Shown piece by piece: positions 1 to 8,280 of a stretch of DNA of 64,000 nt. Every line of letters begins with the position of its first letter. The first letter of the stretch is position 1. The stretch is from Pseudoxanthomonas sp. JBR18 (GTDB lineage Bacteria > Pseudomonadota > Gammaproteobacteria > Xanthomonadales > Xanthomonadaceae): contig NZ_CP116339.1 in the NCBI RefSeq assembly GCF_028198165.1, positions 2,611,001 through 2,675,000 on the forward strand, given 5' to 3'. The notes beneath the pieces are model-generated. The model searched no databases, was not told the DNA's origin, and saw only the letters and a program-made list of their open reading frames with translations. A program made the translations under genes and the position numbers.

Positions 1-1
1 G

Positions 2-379
2 CCCTACATCGACGTGATGTTGGTGCTGTTGATCATCTTCATGGTGACCGCGCCCATGCTGACCCTGGCGGTCAACGTGGACATTCCCAAATCCACTGCA
101 CGCTCGGTGGACAGCAAGGCGGATCCGATCATCGTCACCGTCGACGGCGACGGGCGCCTGTTCCTCAAGCTGCAGGATGCGCCGATCGCTGAATACAGCG
201 ACGAGGAGCTGCTCGACCGGCTGCGCGCTTTCCATGAGCAGAACAAGGACGTACCGGTGTTCCTGGCCGCGCCCGGCGAGGCCAACTATCAGCGCGTGAT
301 CGACGCCACCGCCATCATCTCCAAGGCGGGGATCGAGAAGGTCGGCCTGATGAGCAAGCCAGGCGGCAATGCACGCTGA
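2..379 (+). CDS. tolR: TolR, inner-membrane Tol-Pal subunit (5' end missing)
   Basis: Only the C-terminal part is in the window; the frame is open from base 2 and the true start lies upstream. The visible residues begin in the single transmembrane helix (PYIDVMLVLLIIFMVTAPML), whose Asp is the conserved ion-channel residue of the TolR/ExbD/MotB type. A periplasmic ExbD-like domain follows (VNVDIPKSTA, then a region ending in a Lys- and Gly-rich tail). TolR works with TolQ to use proton motive force to drive TolA across the envelope during division. Its stop overlaps the start of tolA by 11 bases, which suggests translational coupling in a tol operon whose tolQ would lie to the left. Confidence 0.93.
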   Translation, partial: PYIDVMLVLLIIFMVTAPMLTLAVNVDIPKSTARSVDSKADPIIVTVDGDGRLFLKLQDAPIAEYSDEELLDRLRAFHEQNKDVPVFLAAPGEANYQRVIDATAIISKAGIEKVGLMSKPGGNAR

Positions 380-1370
380 GGCTCCGCATCTGGATCAGCG
401 TGATCCGCGCGACCGTCCCGGCGCAGCGGTGGTCTTTGCCGTGGGCGTGCACCTGCTGGTGCTCGCCCTGATCATCCTGGCGCCGTATCTGCACTGGGAC
501 AAAGACCAGGCGCAGGCCGCCGCCGGCTCGCCGGCGATCGAGGCCACGCTGATGTCGGCCACCGATATTCGGGCCGCGCAGCAGGCCATGCGCGAGGCGT
601 CCAAGATCGAACCCAAGCCCGAGCCGCCCAAGCCCGTGCCCGAGCCGGTGGCCGAACAGGACACCGTGCCGCCGCCGCAGCCAGTGCCCGAGCCCAAGCC
701 GCAGGATTCGCCCGTCCCGCAACAACAGCAAGCCCAGGAGCGCGTTCCTGATCCGGACCAGGTCAACCAGGAGGAAGCCAGTAAGTTGGCCATCGCCCAG
801 GAGAAGGCCGAGAAGGAGCAGGAGGCCAAGCGCCGTCAGGAGCAGATCGACCTGACAGAACGCAAGCGCCAGGAAGAAGCCGAACGCAAGCAGCGCCTGG
901 CCCAGCAGCAGGAAGAGGATGACCGGCAGAAGAAGCTCGCCGCCATCCGCGCCCAGCGCGAGCAGGCCGCTAAACAGGCCAAGCTGGCCGAGCAGAAGCT
1001 ACGTCAGCTGGCCGATGCCCGGGCCCAGCAGGCCTCGCAGCAGGCCGCCGCCGCGCCGTCCTCGCCGGGGCAGAACGGGGTCGACGAAGGGCTGCTGGCC
1101 AAATATGCCGCGGCGATCCAGAGCGCGGTGGTGCAGCAATGGACGCGCCCGGACAGCGTGGCGCTGGGCACCAAGTGCGTGGTCGAGATCACCCAGCTCC
1201 CGGGGGGTGAGGTCATGGAGGCCCACGTCCGCTCCGGCTGCCCGATGGATGCCGCTGGCCAGCGCTCGATCGAGGCGGCGGTGCTCAAGGCCCAGCCGCT
1301 TCCTTATCGGGGCTTCGAGTCGGTGTTCCGGCGCAAGCTGATCTTTACCTTCGAGGCCAGTGATCGCTGA
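369..1370 (+). CDS. tolA: TolA, periplasm-spanning Tol-Pal protein
   Basis: 333 residues. An N-terminal cytoplasmic stub is followed by one transmembrane helix (about residues 17-38, [20 protein letters not shown]). Next comes a Pro/Glu-rich stretch, then a long Lys/Ala/Gln/Glu-rich coiled coil (about 130-235) typical of TolA domain II. The C-terminal globular domain III (about 240-333) has paired cysteines in the contexts GTKCVVEI and RSGCPMD. TolA links TolQ-TolR in the inner membrane to TolB-Pal at the outer membrane and is the usual entry route of group A colicins and filamentous phage. Domain identity rests on layout, because the sequence itself is low-complexity. The gene sits between tolR and tolB as expected. 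Confidence 0.95.
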   Translation: MHAEAPHLDQRDPRDRPGAAVVFAVGVHLLVLALIILAPYLHWDKDQAQAAAGSPAIEATLMSATDIRAAQQAMREASKIEPKPEPPKPVPEPVAEQDTVPPPQPVPEPKPQDSPVPQQQQAQERVPDPDQVNQEEASKLAIAQEKAEKEQEAKRRQEQIDLTERKRQEEAERKQRLAQQQEEDDRQKKLAAIRAQREQAAKQAKLAEQKLRQLADARAQQASQQAAAAPSSPGQNGVDEGLLAKYAAAIQSAVVQQWTRPDSVALGTKCVVEITQLPGGEVMEAHVRSGCPMDAAGQRSIEAAVLKAQPLPYRGFESVFRRKLIFTFEASDR

Positions 1371-1391
1371 GTTCACGCTGCCTTGGCGTTC

Positions 1392-1463
1392 ATGATTGCG
1401 AAAATGTTCACGTCCCGGCTGTTATCCCTAGCGGCCTTTCTCCGAACGCCCTGGCTTTCATGA
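1392..1463 (+). CDS. possible 23-codon leader ORF overlapping the tolB start
   Basis: In the 89-base tolA-tolB gap an ATG opens a 23-codon frame whose TGA overlaps the tolB ATG as ATGA. The predicted peptide has a hydrophobic stretch ([13 protein letters not shown]). I see no clear Shine-Dalgarno sequence before it, so it may be chance. If translated, it would couple ribosome arrival to tolB initiation. Confidence 0.2.
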   Translation: MIAKMFTSRLLSLAAFLRTPWLS

Positions 1464-2788
1464 AGAAACTGTCCCACTGGTTGCTCGCCCTCTTCGTCCT
1501 GCTGTTGCCGGCCATTGGCCAGGCGCAGGAGCAGGGCCTGGAGATCAACATTGTCGGCGGCAACGCCTCGGCCCTGCCGATCACGGTCGTGCCCATGCCC
1601 TACCAGGGCTCGGGCACGCCGCCCACCACCGACGTCTCCCAAGTGGTGCGGGCGGATCTGGATCGCTCCGGCGCATTCCGCACGCTGCCCGACGCCAACA
1701 TCGTGGAGAAGCCCACGCGCGGATCGGAGATCAACTACCCGACCTGGCGCGCGTTGAAGCAGGACTACATCGTCGTCGGCCGGGTGCTGGATGGCGGCAA
1801 CGGGGCGTATCGCGTCGAGTACGAGCTGTTCGACGTGGCCAAGCAGCAGCGCCTGCTGGGCCTGGCCATGACCGGCCGTGCCAACGCGATGCGCGACGTG
1901 GCCCACCAGATGGCTGACGCCATCTACGAGAAGATCACCGGGGTGCGCGGCGCCTTCTGGACCCGGATCGCCTATGTCACCCAGACCGGCCTGGGCAATG
2001 CGGCGCGCTATGCGCTGATGGTGGCCGACTCGGATGGCTTCAACCCGCAGACCATCGTGCGTTCGGCCGAGCCGCTGCTGTCGCCGTCGTGGAGCCCGGA
2101 TGGCCGCAAGCTGGCCTATGTCAGCTTCGAGCGCGGGAACTCCTCGATCTATCTCCAGGACATTTCCACCGGTGCACGCGAGCTGATCGCCAGCTTCCGT
2201 GGAATCAACGGCGCGCCCTCGTTCTCGCCCGATGGCCGCAGGCTGGCACTGACCCTGTCGCGCAGTGGCAATCCGGAGATCTACGTGATGGACCTGGGCA
2301 GCAAGGCGCTGACCCAGATCACCAACCAGTACGGCATCGATACCGAGCCGACCTGGAGCGCTGACGGCAGCACCATCTACTTCACCTCCGACCGCGGCGG
2401 TCGCCCGCAGGTCTACAAGGTGTCCGCAAGCGGTGGCGGTGCCCAGCGCGTCACCTTCGAGGGTAGCTATAACGCCACCCCGACGTTGTCTTTCGACGGC
2501 AAGAAGATCGCCGTGGCCCAGGGCAGCGGCAACACCTATCGCATCGCCATGATGGATACCAGCACCGGCTCGCCGCGCTGGACCACACTTTCGCCCGGGT
2601 CGCTGGATGAGTCCCCGAGCTTTGCCCCCAACGCCTCGATGATTCTCTACGCCGCGCGCGAGGGTGGGCGAGGGGTGCTTTACGCCGTCTCCGTCGACGG
2701 CCGCGTTCGCCAGCGTCTGGTGCTGGCGCAAGGTGATGTCAGGGAGCCGGCGTGGGGTCCTTACAGGAATGCCACGCCGCAAAAATAA
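1460..2788 (+). CDS. tolB: TolB, periplasmic beta-propeller of Tol-Pal
   Basis: 442 residues with a Sec signal peptide ([20 protein letters not shown], cleavage near AQA). An N-terminal alpha/beta domain is followed by WD40-like PD40 repeats of the form [45 protein letters not shown] and [16 protein letters not shown]. TolB binds Pal at the outer membrane and TolA through its N terminus. The length is normal for the family. The ATG at 1460 is directly followed by the signal peptide, so the start is well supported. The gene is downstream of tolA and 89 bases upstream of pal. Confidence 0.97.
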   Translation: MKKLSHWLLALFVLLLPAIGQAQEQGLEINIVGGNASALPITVVPMPYQGSGTPPTTDVSQVVRADLDRSGAFRTLPDANIVEKPTRGSEINYPTWRALKQDYIVVGRVLDGGNGAYRVEYELFDVAKQQRLLGLAMTGRANAMRDVAHQMADAIYEKITGVRGAFWTRIAYVTQTGLGNAARYALMVADSDGFNPQTIVRSAEPLLSPSWSPDGRKLAYVSFERGNSSIYLQDISTGARELIASFRGINGAPSFSPDGRRLALTLSRSGNPEIYVMDLGSKALTQITNQYGIDTEPTWSADGSTIYFTSDRGGRPQVYKVSASGGGAQRVTFEGSYNATPTLSFDGKKIAVAQGSGNTYRIAMMDTSTGSPRWTTLSPGSLDESPSFAPNASMILYAAREGGRGVLYAVSVDGRVRQRLVLAQGDVREPAWGPYRNATPQK

Positions 2789-2817
2789 TGTTTAAGCCCC
2801 ATTTCGCTTTTTTAAGA

Positions 2818-2846
2818 TTGCGTTAAACTAATCCAGCTTGTATCCA
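2818..2846 (+). promoter_or_regulatory. candidate promoter for pal
   Basis: The tolB-pal gap is locally AT-rich. A TTGCGT box at 2818-2823 and a TATCCA box at 2841-2846 are separated by 17 bases, a sigma-70-like arrangement with a weak -10. A separate pal promoter is known in other Tol-Pal clusters, but here it is only inferred. Confidence 0.33.
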
Positions 2847-2877
2847 CCACCCCGGATTTGCGTAACTAGGAACCCAC

Positions 2878-3393
2878 ATGAACACCACTCTCCGCGTCTT
2901 TGCTCTGTCCCTGATGTCCGTGGCCGTTCTGGCCGGTTGTAAGAAGAACACGAAGGAAACCCCGCCCCCGCCGGCCGTCGAGCCGCCGCCGGCCATGACC
3001 CAGCCGACCGAGACCTCCGGCATGTACGGCCCGAGCGATCTGGATACCGACGCTTGCCTGCGCCAGCGCGTGGTGTACTTCGACCTGGACCAGGATTCGC
3101 TGAAGCCGGAGTTCCAGGCCATCATGGCTTGCCACGCCAAGTACCTGCGTGACCGTCCCTCGGCCCGCATCAACCTGGAAGGCAACGCTGACGAGCGTGG
3201 CTCGCGCGAGTACAACATGGGCCTGGGCGAGCGTCGCGGCAACGCCGTCTCCTCCGCCCTGCAGGCGGCCGGTGGTTCGGGCAGCCAGCTGTCGGTCGTG
3301 AGCTACGGCGAAGAGCGTCCGGTCTGCACCGAGTCGACCGAAGAGTGCTGGGCCAAGAACCGTCGCGTCGAGATCGTGTACACCGCGAAGTAA
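2878..3393 (+). CDS. pal: Pal, peptidoglycan-associated outer-membrane lipoprotein
   Basis: 171 residues. The lipoprotein signal peptide ends in the lipobox LAGC (Cys21). A Pro-rich linker follows, then an OmpA-like peptidoglycan-binding domain (about 60-171) with VYFDLDQDSL, the NLEGNADERGSREYN motif that contacts diaminopimelate, and the final NRRVEIVY. Pal tethers the outer membrane to the cell wall and is loaded at the septum by TolB and TolA. An AGGA ribosome-binding site lies 6 bases before the ATG. Hairpins follow the gene before cpoB. Confidence 0.97.
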   Translation: MNTTLRVFALSLMSVAVLAGCKKNTKETPPPPAVEPPPAMTQPTETSGMYGPSDLDTDACLRQRVVYFDLDQDSLKPEFQAIMACHAKYLRDRPSARINLEGNADERGSREYNMGLGERRGNAVSSALQAAGGSGSQLSVVSYGEERPVCTESTEECWAKNRRVEIVYTAK

Positions 3394-3408
3394 TCGACCG
3401 ATGACCCG

Positions 3409-3430
3409 GGCCGCCGCTAAAACGGCGGCC
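3409..3430 (+). terminator. hairpin just after pal
   Basis: GGCCGCCG (3409-3416) pairs perfectly with CGGCGGCC (3423-3430) around a six-base CTAAAA loop. No T-run follows, so it may act as an RNA-stabilising or partial terminator structure rather than a full terminator. Confidence 0.4.
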
Positions 3431-3433
3431 TAG

Positions 3434-3497
3434 AGGGCCGGTGCAGGGCGCGCAGCAGGACATAACCTGTCTGCCCGTTCCGGCACCGGCCCTTTTT
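3434..3497 (+). terminator. long-loop terminator between pal and cpoB
   Basis: AGGGCCGGTGC (3434-3444) pairs with GCACCGGCCCT (3483-3493), and TTTTT ends at 3497. The 38-base loop is unusually long. It would end the pal transcript, leaving cpoB to read-through or its own promoter. Confidence 0.55.
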
Positions 3498-3560
3498 CAT
3501 GAAACGTCGTGATTCAATGGCGTTTCCCGTGGAAAACCGCAAATCCGTCACGTGAGTGCC

Positions 3561-4421
3561 ATGCGTCCAACTCGATTCCTCATCCTGCCGGTCCTGATGT
3601 TGTCGCTGGGACTGGCGCCGGCTGCCTTCGCGCAGCGTCAGAGCCTGGCCGATCGCGTCGCCGCGCTCGAAGCGCAGGCCAACAACACCCAGGGCAATCT
3701 GGATCTGCTCAACCAGATCAACCAGCTGCGTAGCGATCTCACCAACCTGCGCGGGACCGTCGAGCAACTCCAGAACGAGAATGCCGAACTCAAGCAGCGC
3801 GCCCGCGACCAGTATCTGGACCTGGATGGCCGGATCGGCCGGCTAGAAGGTAATGGCGGCGGCGCTGCTCCGGCCGCAGCGGGCGGCGATGCCCCCATGG
3901 CGCTGCCGAGCCCCGGCGGTGCAGGGGCCTCGGCTGCCGCCGGTCAGGGATCGAATCCGGCATCGGCTGCCGGCGCCTCGGCCGAACCTGCGCCCGTGGT
4001 GCATGGCGATGCCGGTGCCCTGGCCCAGGCGGGTGACGAGCGCACCGCCTATGGCGTGGCCTTCGATGCGCTCAAGAAAGGCGAATACGCCGACGCCGCC
4101 AATCTGTTCACCAGCTTCCTGCAGCTCTATCCCAGTGGCGTATACGCGCCCAACGCGCTGTACTGGCTGGGTGAAAGCTACTACGTGACCCAGAACTACC
4201 AGATGGCCGCCGATCAGTTCCGCGCCCTGCTTTCGCGCTACCCGACCCACGACAAGGCGCCCGGTGCGATGCTCAAGCTGGGTCTGTCGCAGTACGGACT
4301 CGGCAAGGTCAACGATGCGCAAGGCACCCTGCAGTCGGTGATCAGCCAATACCCGAACACCGACGTGGCGCGCACCGCGCAGGACCGGTTGCACTCCATC
4401 CAGGTCGGTCAGATGCACTGA
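3561..4421 (+). CDS. cpoB: CpoB (YbgF), cell-division coordinator of Tol-Pal
   Basis: 286 residues from the ATG at 3561. An in-frame GTG at 3552 is possible but adds only three residues before the signal peptide. A Sec signal peptide ending AFA is followed by a trimerising coiled coil (about 20-90, with LADRVAALEAQ heptads), an Ala/Gly/Pro linker, and three TPR repeats (about 155-286, with AYGVAFDALKKGEYADA and YPSGVYAPNALYWLGESYY). In E. coli CpoB links PBP1B septal synthesis to outer-membrane constriction through TolA. Position directly after pal is standard for the cluster. Confidence 0.95.
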   Translation: MRPTRFLILPVLMLSLGLAPAAFAQRQSLADRVAALEAQANNTQGNLDLLNQINQLRSDLTNLRGTVEQLQNENAELKQRARDQYLDLDGRIGRLEGNGGGAAPAAAGGDAPMALPSPGGAGASAAAGQGSNPASAAGASAEPAPVVHGDAGALAQAGDERTAYGVAFDALKKGEYADAANLFTSFLQLYPSGVYAPNALYWLGESYYVTQNYQMAADQFRALLSRYPTHDKAPGAMLKLGLSQYGLGKVNDAQGTLQSVISQYPNTDVARTAQDRLHSIQVGQMH

Positions 4422-4462
4422 TGCATGCCGGCGGAGGCTTCCGCCATGCCACGCTTGTCCAA

Positions 4463-4497
4463 GCGCCACTGCGAGGTCTGCGGTGGCGCCTTGTTTT
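4463..4497 (+). terminator. terminator between cpoB and queE
   Basis: GCGCCACTGC (4463-4472) pairs with GCGGTGGCGC (4480-4489), with one G-U pair and a seven-base loop, and is followed by CTTGTTTT. It separates the tol-pal-cpoB unit from queE, although queE begins only 12 bases later. Confidence 0.65.
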
Positions 4498-4508
4498 AGG
4501 AAATTCCG

Positions 4509-5192
4509 ATGAACGCCGTTGCCACCCCCAGCAAGATCGAACAGTCCGCCGCCGACCGGCTGAAGATCACCGAGATCTTCCTGTCGTTGCAGGGCGAAGC
4601 CGATGCGGCCGGATGGCCAACGGTGTTCGTGCGCCTGACCGGCTGTCCGCTGCGCTGCCAGTACTGCGACACCGCCTACGCCTTCCACGGCGGGACCTGG
4701 TGGGAGATCGACGACATCCTGGCCGAGGTCGCGCGTCATGGCGTGCGGCACGTCTGCGTGACCGGCGGCGAGCCGCTGTCGCAGAAGCGCTGCATCGGCC
4801 TGCTCAAGCGCCTGTGCGATGCCGGCCATGACGTGTCACTGGAGACCTCCGGCGCGATCGATGTCTCGCAGGTCGATCCGCGCGTGTCGCGCGTGGTGGA
4901 CATCAAGACGCCGGCCTCGGCAGAGCAGCACCGCAACCGCTGGGAGAACCTGCCGCTGCTGGCCGCGCGCGACCAGGTCAAGTTCGTGCTGTGCGGACGA
5001 CAGGACTACGAGTGGGCGCGCGAAGTGGTGCGCGAACACGCACTGGACCGGCGTTGCGCGGTGCTGTTTTCCCCGTCCAAGGACGAACTGTCTCCGCGCG
5101 ACCTGGCCGACTGGATCGTCGAGGACCGCCTGCCGGTGCGCTTCCAGATGCAGCTGCACAAGCTGCTGTGGAACGACGAGCCCGGGCGTTAG
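4509..5192 (+). CDS. queE: 7-carboxy-7-deazaguanine synthase QueE
   Basis: 227 residues. This is a radical SAM enzyme that contracts 6-carboxy-tetrahydropterin to 7-carboxy-7-deazaguanine, a step in queuosine synthesis. The N-terminal substrate region includes ITEIFLSLQGEAD. The cluster motif CPLRCQYCDTAY gives three cysteines in the CX3CX2C pattern normal for QueE. The GGEP-like SAM motif (VTGGEPLSQ) is present. An AGGA site 7 bases before the ATG fixes the start. The gene lies upstream of queC, which catalyses the next step. Confidence 0.95.
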   Translation: MNAVATPSKIEQSAADRLKITEIFLSLQGEADAAGWPTVFVRLTGCPLRCQYCDTAYAFHGGTWWEIDDILAEVARHGVRHVCVTGGEPLSQKRCIGLLKRLCDAGHDVSLETSGAIDVSQVDPRVSRVVDIKTPASAEQHRNRWENLPLLAARDQVKFVLCGRQDYEWAREVVREHALDRRCAVLFSPSKDELSPRDLADWIVEDRLPVRFQMQLHKLLWNDEPGR

Positions 5193-5266
5193 GCGAGGCA
5201 TCGCGGGCGTCGGGACGCTAGGCTATGCGTTCCCCGGCCTGTCTCGCCGGCAAGAAGAACACCCCC

Positions 5267-5932
5267 ATGAAGAATGCAGTAGTCCTCGTTTCCGGCGGCA
5301 TGGATTCGGCCGTCGTCCTGGCCATGGCCAAGGCCCAAGGATTCACACCGTATGCGCTGAGCGTGCAATACGGCCAACGCCACACCTCCGAGCTGGACGC
5401 CGCCGCGCGCGTGGCGGCCGAACTGGGCGCCGCCGCCCACAAGACGGTCAACGTCGACCTGCGCAGCATCGGCGGCTCGGCCCTGACCGATGACATCGAC
5501 GTGCCCGAGGCGGGCGGTGACGGCATCCCGGTCACCTACGTACCGGCGCGCAACACCATCATGCTCTCGGTGGCCCTGGGCTGGGCCGAGGTGTTGGGCG
5601 CGGCGGACATCTTCTGCGGCGTCAACGCGGTGGATTATTCGGGCTATCCGGACTGCCGGCCGGCCTTTATCGAGGCTTTCCAGGCCTTGGCCAACCTGGC
5701 CACCAAGGCGGGTGTGGAGGGCGCGGGCATCCGCGTCCACGCCCCGCTGCAGTTCATGAGCAAGGCCGACATCGTGCGCGAGGGCGTGGCCCTGGGCGTG
5801 GACTTCGGCAGCACCGTGTCCTGCTACAACGCCGATGCGGACGGCAAGGCCTGCGGGCACTGCGATGCCTGCCGTCTGCGCGCGGCAGGCTTCGCCGACG
5901 CCGGCGTGCCCGACCCGACCCACTACGTCTGA
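5267..5932 (+). CDS. queC: 7-cyano-7-deazaguanine synthase QueC
   Basis: 221 residues from the ATG at 5267; the upstream in-frame ATG at 5225 would add a non-conserved tail. QueC uses ATP and ammonia to turn 7-carboxy-7-deazaguanine into preQ0. The N-terminal PP-loop is [17 protein letters not shown]. The [17 protein letters not shown] block and a C-terminal zinc site with four cysteines (SCYNAD, then [16 protein letters not shown]) are present. It is probably co-transcribed with queE, 74 bases upstream. Confidence 0.96.
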   Translation: MKNAVVLVSGGMDSAVVLAMAKAQGFTPYALSVQYGQRHTSELDAAARVAAELGAAAHKTVNVDLRSIGGSALTDDIDVPEAGGDGIPVTYVPARNTIMLSVALGWAEVLGAADIFCGVNAVDYSGYPDCRPAFIEAFQALANLATKAGVEGAGIRVHAPLQFMSKADIVREGVALGVDFGSTVSCYNADADGKACGHCDACRLRAAGFADAGVPDPTHYV

Positions 5933-5952
5933 AGGCGTGTTGTCCGCAAAGG

Positions 5953-5981
5953 GTCGCATCGTCGGCCCGATGCGGTAAAAT
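5953..5981 (+). promoter_or_regulatory. candidate promoter of tRNA-Lys
   Basis: A TAAAAT -10 box (5976-5981) has a weak GTCGCA at -35 with 17-base spacing. It is followed by a GC-rich discriminator of the kind typical of stable-RNA promoters. Confidence 0.42.
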
Positions 5982-6014
5982 CCCCGGCCCGGCGCAATGC
6001 CGGGCGCAGCATCC

Positions 6015-6090
6015 GGGCCGTTAGCTCAGTCGGTAGAGCAGAAGACTTTTAATCTTTTGGTCGAAGGTTCGAATCCTTCACGGCCCACCA
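6015..6090 (+). tRNA. tRNA-Lys (UUU)
   Basis: 76 bases including an encoded CCA. The acceptor stem GGGCCGT pairs with ACGGCCC. The D-loop is AGTCGGTAGA, the anticodon loop CTTTTAA gives UUU, and the T-arm is AGGTTCGAATCCT. Its 3' end borders the integrase-bearing island and is the likely chromosomal attachment site. Confidence 0.98.
6066..6090 (+). other. presumed attachment half-site at the tRNA-Lys 3' end
   Basis: An integrase gene lies about 600 bases beyond the tRNA, and many tyrosine integrases recombine in the T-arm and 3' end of a tRNA. This segment (T-loop to CCA) is the inferred core. I could not find a second copy at the far side of the island by eye, so this is inference from position only. 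Confidence 0.35.
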
Positions 6091-6106
6091 TGCAGAACAA
6101 TGACTT

Positions 6107-6131
6107 AAGGTGCCATTTCGGCGCCTTTTTT
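6107..6131 (+). terminator. terminator downstream of tRNA-Lys
   Basis: AAGGTGCC (6107-6114) pairs with GGCGCCTT (6120-6127), with one U-G pair and loop ATTTC, and runs into TTTTTT. It lies 16 bases after the tRNA and would end its transcript. Confidence 0.75.
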
Positions 6132-6196
6132 CTTGGCTCCGTAGAATTCTCCGTAAAAACACGACCTCAAGAAGCACTCACCTCGCAGCATGAGAC

Positions 6197-6676
6197 ATGG
6201 ACGTGCCGAACTTCCCAACTGACAACCTTTACAAGTTCATGGCCATATTCGGCCTGGTGCTCTTCATCTTCGGTCTCGCTTATCCATTGAAGGTTATAGA
6301 GGCAGATGAGCAGCTTGGATTTCAGGCTCAGCTTGCAGTAGACCAAGTCACTGTTCAGCTACGTGACCTTGGGGACTCGATTGACTTCGCGAAGCAAAGG
6401 CCGAAATCAGACGCAGCGACCCAAGAGTTACAGCAAAAGCTGGCGGATGTTGCGTTGGCGAATGCGAAGTCCGGCAACCTGATCGAGGCGAAAAAGAGGT
6501 CACGCCAATGGGCAAAGATTTATCTCGCCGGCTGCGCTCTCATTGCGATCGCTGGTTGTGCCTTGAGCGGCTTGGGCTTTTGGTTGTGGTACCACAGAGT
6601 TCAACGGCACCTGGACGCTGAGTTGGCGAAGAACGCGAAGCTGGCCACGCCACCCAAAAAAAAAACCGCGAAATAG
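6197..6676 (+). CDS. hypothetical two-helix membrane protein (island cargo)
   Basis: 159 residues, family not recognised. There are two predicted transmembrane helices: residues about 14-31 (FMAIFGLVLFIFGLAYPL) and about 108-130 (IYLAGCALIAIAGCALSGLGF). Between them is a charged, probably helical segment of about 75 residues (DLGDSIDFAKQRPKSDAATQ onward), and a Lys-rich tail (PPKKKTAK) ends the protein. The topology suggests a hairpin with a soluble loop. Codon use is more AT-rich than in core genes. It is convergent with the integrase, stop to stop with three bases between. Confidence 0.72.
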   Translation: MDVPNFPTDNLYKFMAIFGLVLFIFGLAYPLKVIEADEQLGFQAQLAVDQVTVQLRDLGDSIDFAKQRPKSDAATQELQQKLADVALANAKSGNLIEAKKRSRQWAKIYLAGCALIAIAGCALSGLGFWLWYHRVQRHLDAELAKNAKLATPPKKKTAK

Positions 6677-6679
6677 CTT

Positions 6680-7900
6680 CTACCCTTCGTACAACCCCGC
6701 CGTAGCTGCGGGCTCCACAACCTGCAGCTCATGGTCGTAGGTGTCGGTGGTGCGGGGATCTTTATGGCCGGCGGCGTCGCGCTTCACGGCCTTGGTGCCC
6801 TTGGTGTCGGTGATGCCGCGGTGCTTTAGGCCGTGCAGGGTGAAGTACTGCTCGGGCTGGATGATGCCGGTGTCCGGATCCATCGCGGCGGCCATCAGGC
6901 GCTGCCAGGCGCTGTCCAGGCCGGACTTGGTGAGCGGGTTGCCTGACTCGGTCAGGAATATCCGCCGGTCCTCGGGCCGGAGCGGTGTCACTAGGCTCCT
7001 GTTTTTAGGCTTGGCCAGGACCGCCTTGCGCAGATCCAGGGCCGCCTGCCAGGAGGCCCTGAGCCGCGGCGTCCACCTGGTCACGTTGTCGAAGCTGCCC
7101 TTGCGCCGGTTTGAGGCGATGCCCTCGTCGGTCGCGTTGGCGTCAGTCAGCGTCAGCACCTCGATGCCGCGCAGCCGGCACTGCAACGCGATCTCCATCA
7201 GCGGGGCCAGGTAGGGCGAGACACTGCCCACCGTGTGTGGCTTGAGCTGCCCGCGCTCGTGCGCGAAGTGGATCACGGCCAGGTACGCGTCCAGCGCCGG
7301 CATCTTCTTCTGCCGGCGCTCCTTCGCCTGGCGCACGCCCTCGGCCGGGTTGGTCTTGCACTCGCCGTGCAGGCGTCCCCAGTTGAACAGGCGGCTGAGG
7401 TAACGCTGCAGGTGGTTGGCCTTGCTGGGTTGGCCAGGCACGTCGTCGCCGGCGCCGGGCTTCGATTCGGGCTTGCCCTTGGCGATCAGCTCGACCAGCC
7501 GCTGGTACATCGGCGGTTCGGTCCGGTCGACGTGCAGCTGATCCATGGTTAGGTTGCCCTTCATCCTGATCCGGCGCACGTGCTCGGCGCTGGTCCGGTA
7601 GCTCTTCTGCGTGCCCGTGGCCAGCGCCCGGAACTCGGTGCTGTCCTCGAAGGCGGTGATGACCCGACCGATCGTGCCCTTGGGGTCTTTGCCGGCGCGC
7701 TGCTCGGCGATCTCGTGCAGCTCGGACAGGCGGGCATTGCGCGTGGCAACGGTCTTGCGCGCGGGGCGACCCTCGCGCATCTCGATGCAGAACCAGCGGC
7801 CGCTACCGCTGGCATCCCAGTAGATGCCCTTCGGCACCAACAGGTGGTCGACGTGGGGCGGGAAGTTGTCCGCCCGGGTGCGCTTGCGTCCCCGCGCCAT
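6680..7900 (-). CDS. int: tyrosine-type site-specific integrase
   Basis: 406 residues. An N-terminal arm-binding and core-binding region (SAM-like, about 75-190) precedes a C-terminal catalytic domain (about 200-395). Visible active-site motifs are the first Arg in LQCRLRGIEVL, the Lys hairpin near SNRRKGSFDN, box II as TLHGLKHRGITD (an HxxK form in place of the usual HxxR), the GHKDPRTT histidine, and the nucleophile Tyr in TDTYDHE. The box II variant resembles integrases whose motif reads DLKAKG. The gene points toward the tRNA, as expected for an element integrated there. Its start codon touches the stop of the upstream DUF2513 gene, so the two are probably co-transcribed. Confidence 0.93.
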   Translation of the reverse strand: MARGRKRTRADNFPPHVDHLLVPKGIYWDASGSGRWFCIEMREGRPARKTVATRNARLSELHEIAEQRAGKDPKGTIGRVITAFEDSTEFRALATGTQKSYRTSAEHVRRIRMKGNLTMDQLHVDRTEPPMYQRLVELIAKGKPESKPGAGDDVPGQPSKANHLQRYLSRLFNWGRLHGECKTNPAEGVRQAKERRQKKMPALDAYLAVIHFAHERGQLKPHTVGSVSPYLAPLMEIALQCRLRGIEVLTLTDANATDEGIASNRRKGSFDNVTRWTPRLRASWQAALDLRKAVLAKPKNRSLVTPLRPEDRRIFLTESGNPLTKSGLDSAWQRLMAAAMDPDTGIIQPEQYFTLHGLKHRGITDTKGTKAVKRDAAGHKDPRTTDTYDHELQVVEPAATAGLYEG

Positions 7901-8280
7901 CAGGATAGTCCCATCATGCCCTTGGCAATGGCGCCGGCCACCTCGCCGAGCACGCTTAGCGATACGCTGCCGCCAGCATCGGCGACTTTGCTCTTGGTCT
8001 TAGCCCAGATCGTGTCGCTGCGGATTGCATCAAGGAATTCGTGCCCCTTCCAAGTGATGGTCCCGATCTTGATTCTGCTTGGCAAAAGACAGAGATCCTC
8101 CACGTACTGGCGCGTCAACGCATCGATGAGACCAGCATCCATTAGCAGCCTTATGTGCTCGGCTACAACCGCGGGATCAGCATCCTCGGGGCAGATCTCA
8201 CTTCCCGAAAATGGGGGGCCGGGCGGCCGGTCCTCGATCGCTAGAAGCAGCTGGCGAATGAGCTCGTTGTCTCGCTTCAT
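7900..8280 (-). CDS. DUF2513 domain protein
   Basis: 126 residues. The sequence follows the DUF2513 pattern known from phages and integrative elements: an MKRD-ELIRQLLLAIE start, a winged-helix-like core (VAEHIRLLMDAGLIDA), a conserved ITWKGHEFLDAIRSDTIWAK block, and a small C-terminal helix (LSVLGEVAGAIAKGMM). Its biochemical role is unknown; the fold suggests a small DNA-binding or regulatory protein. It overlaps the integrase by one base and the upstream DUF4224-like gene by four, forming a tight minus-strand operon. Confidence 0.8.
   Translation of the reverse strand: MKRDNELIRQLLLAIEDRPPGPPFSGSEICPEDADPAVVAEHIRLLMDAGLIDALTRQYVEDLCLLPSRIKIGTITWKGHEFLDAIRSDTIWAKTKSKVADAGGSVSLSVLGEVAGAIAKGMMGLS

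Noticed and set aside
4422..4508. preQ1-type riboswitch upstream of queE
   Set aside because: The gap holds a simple hairpin and a terminator but no preQ1 aptamer pattern with an A-rich tail. queE and queC here are also not usually riboswitch-controlled in this group.
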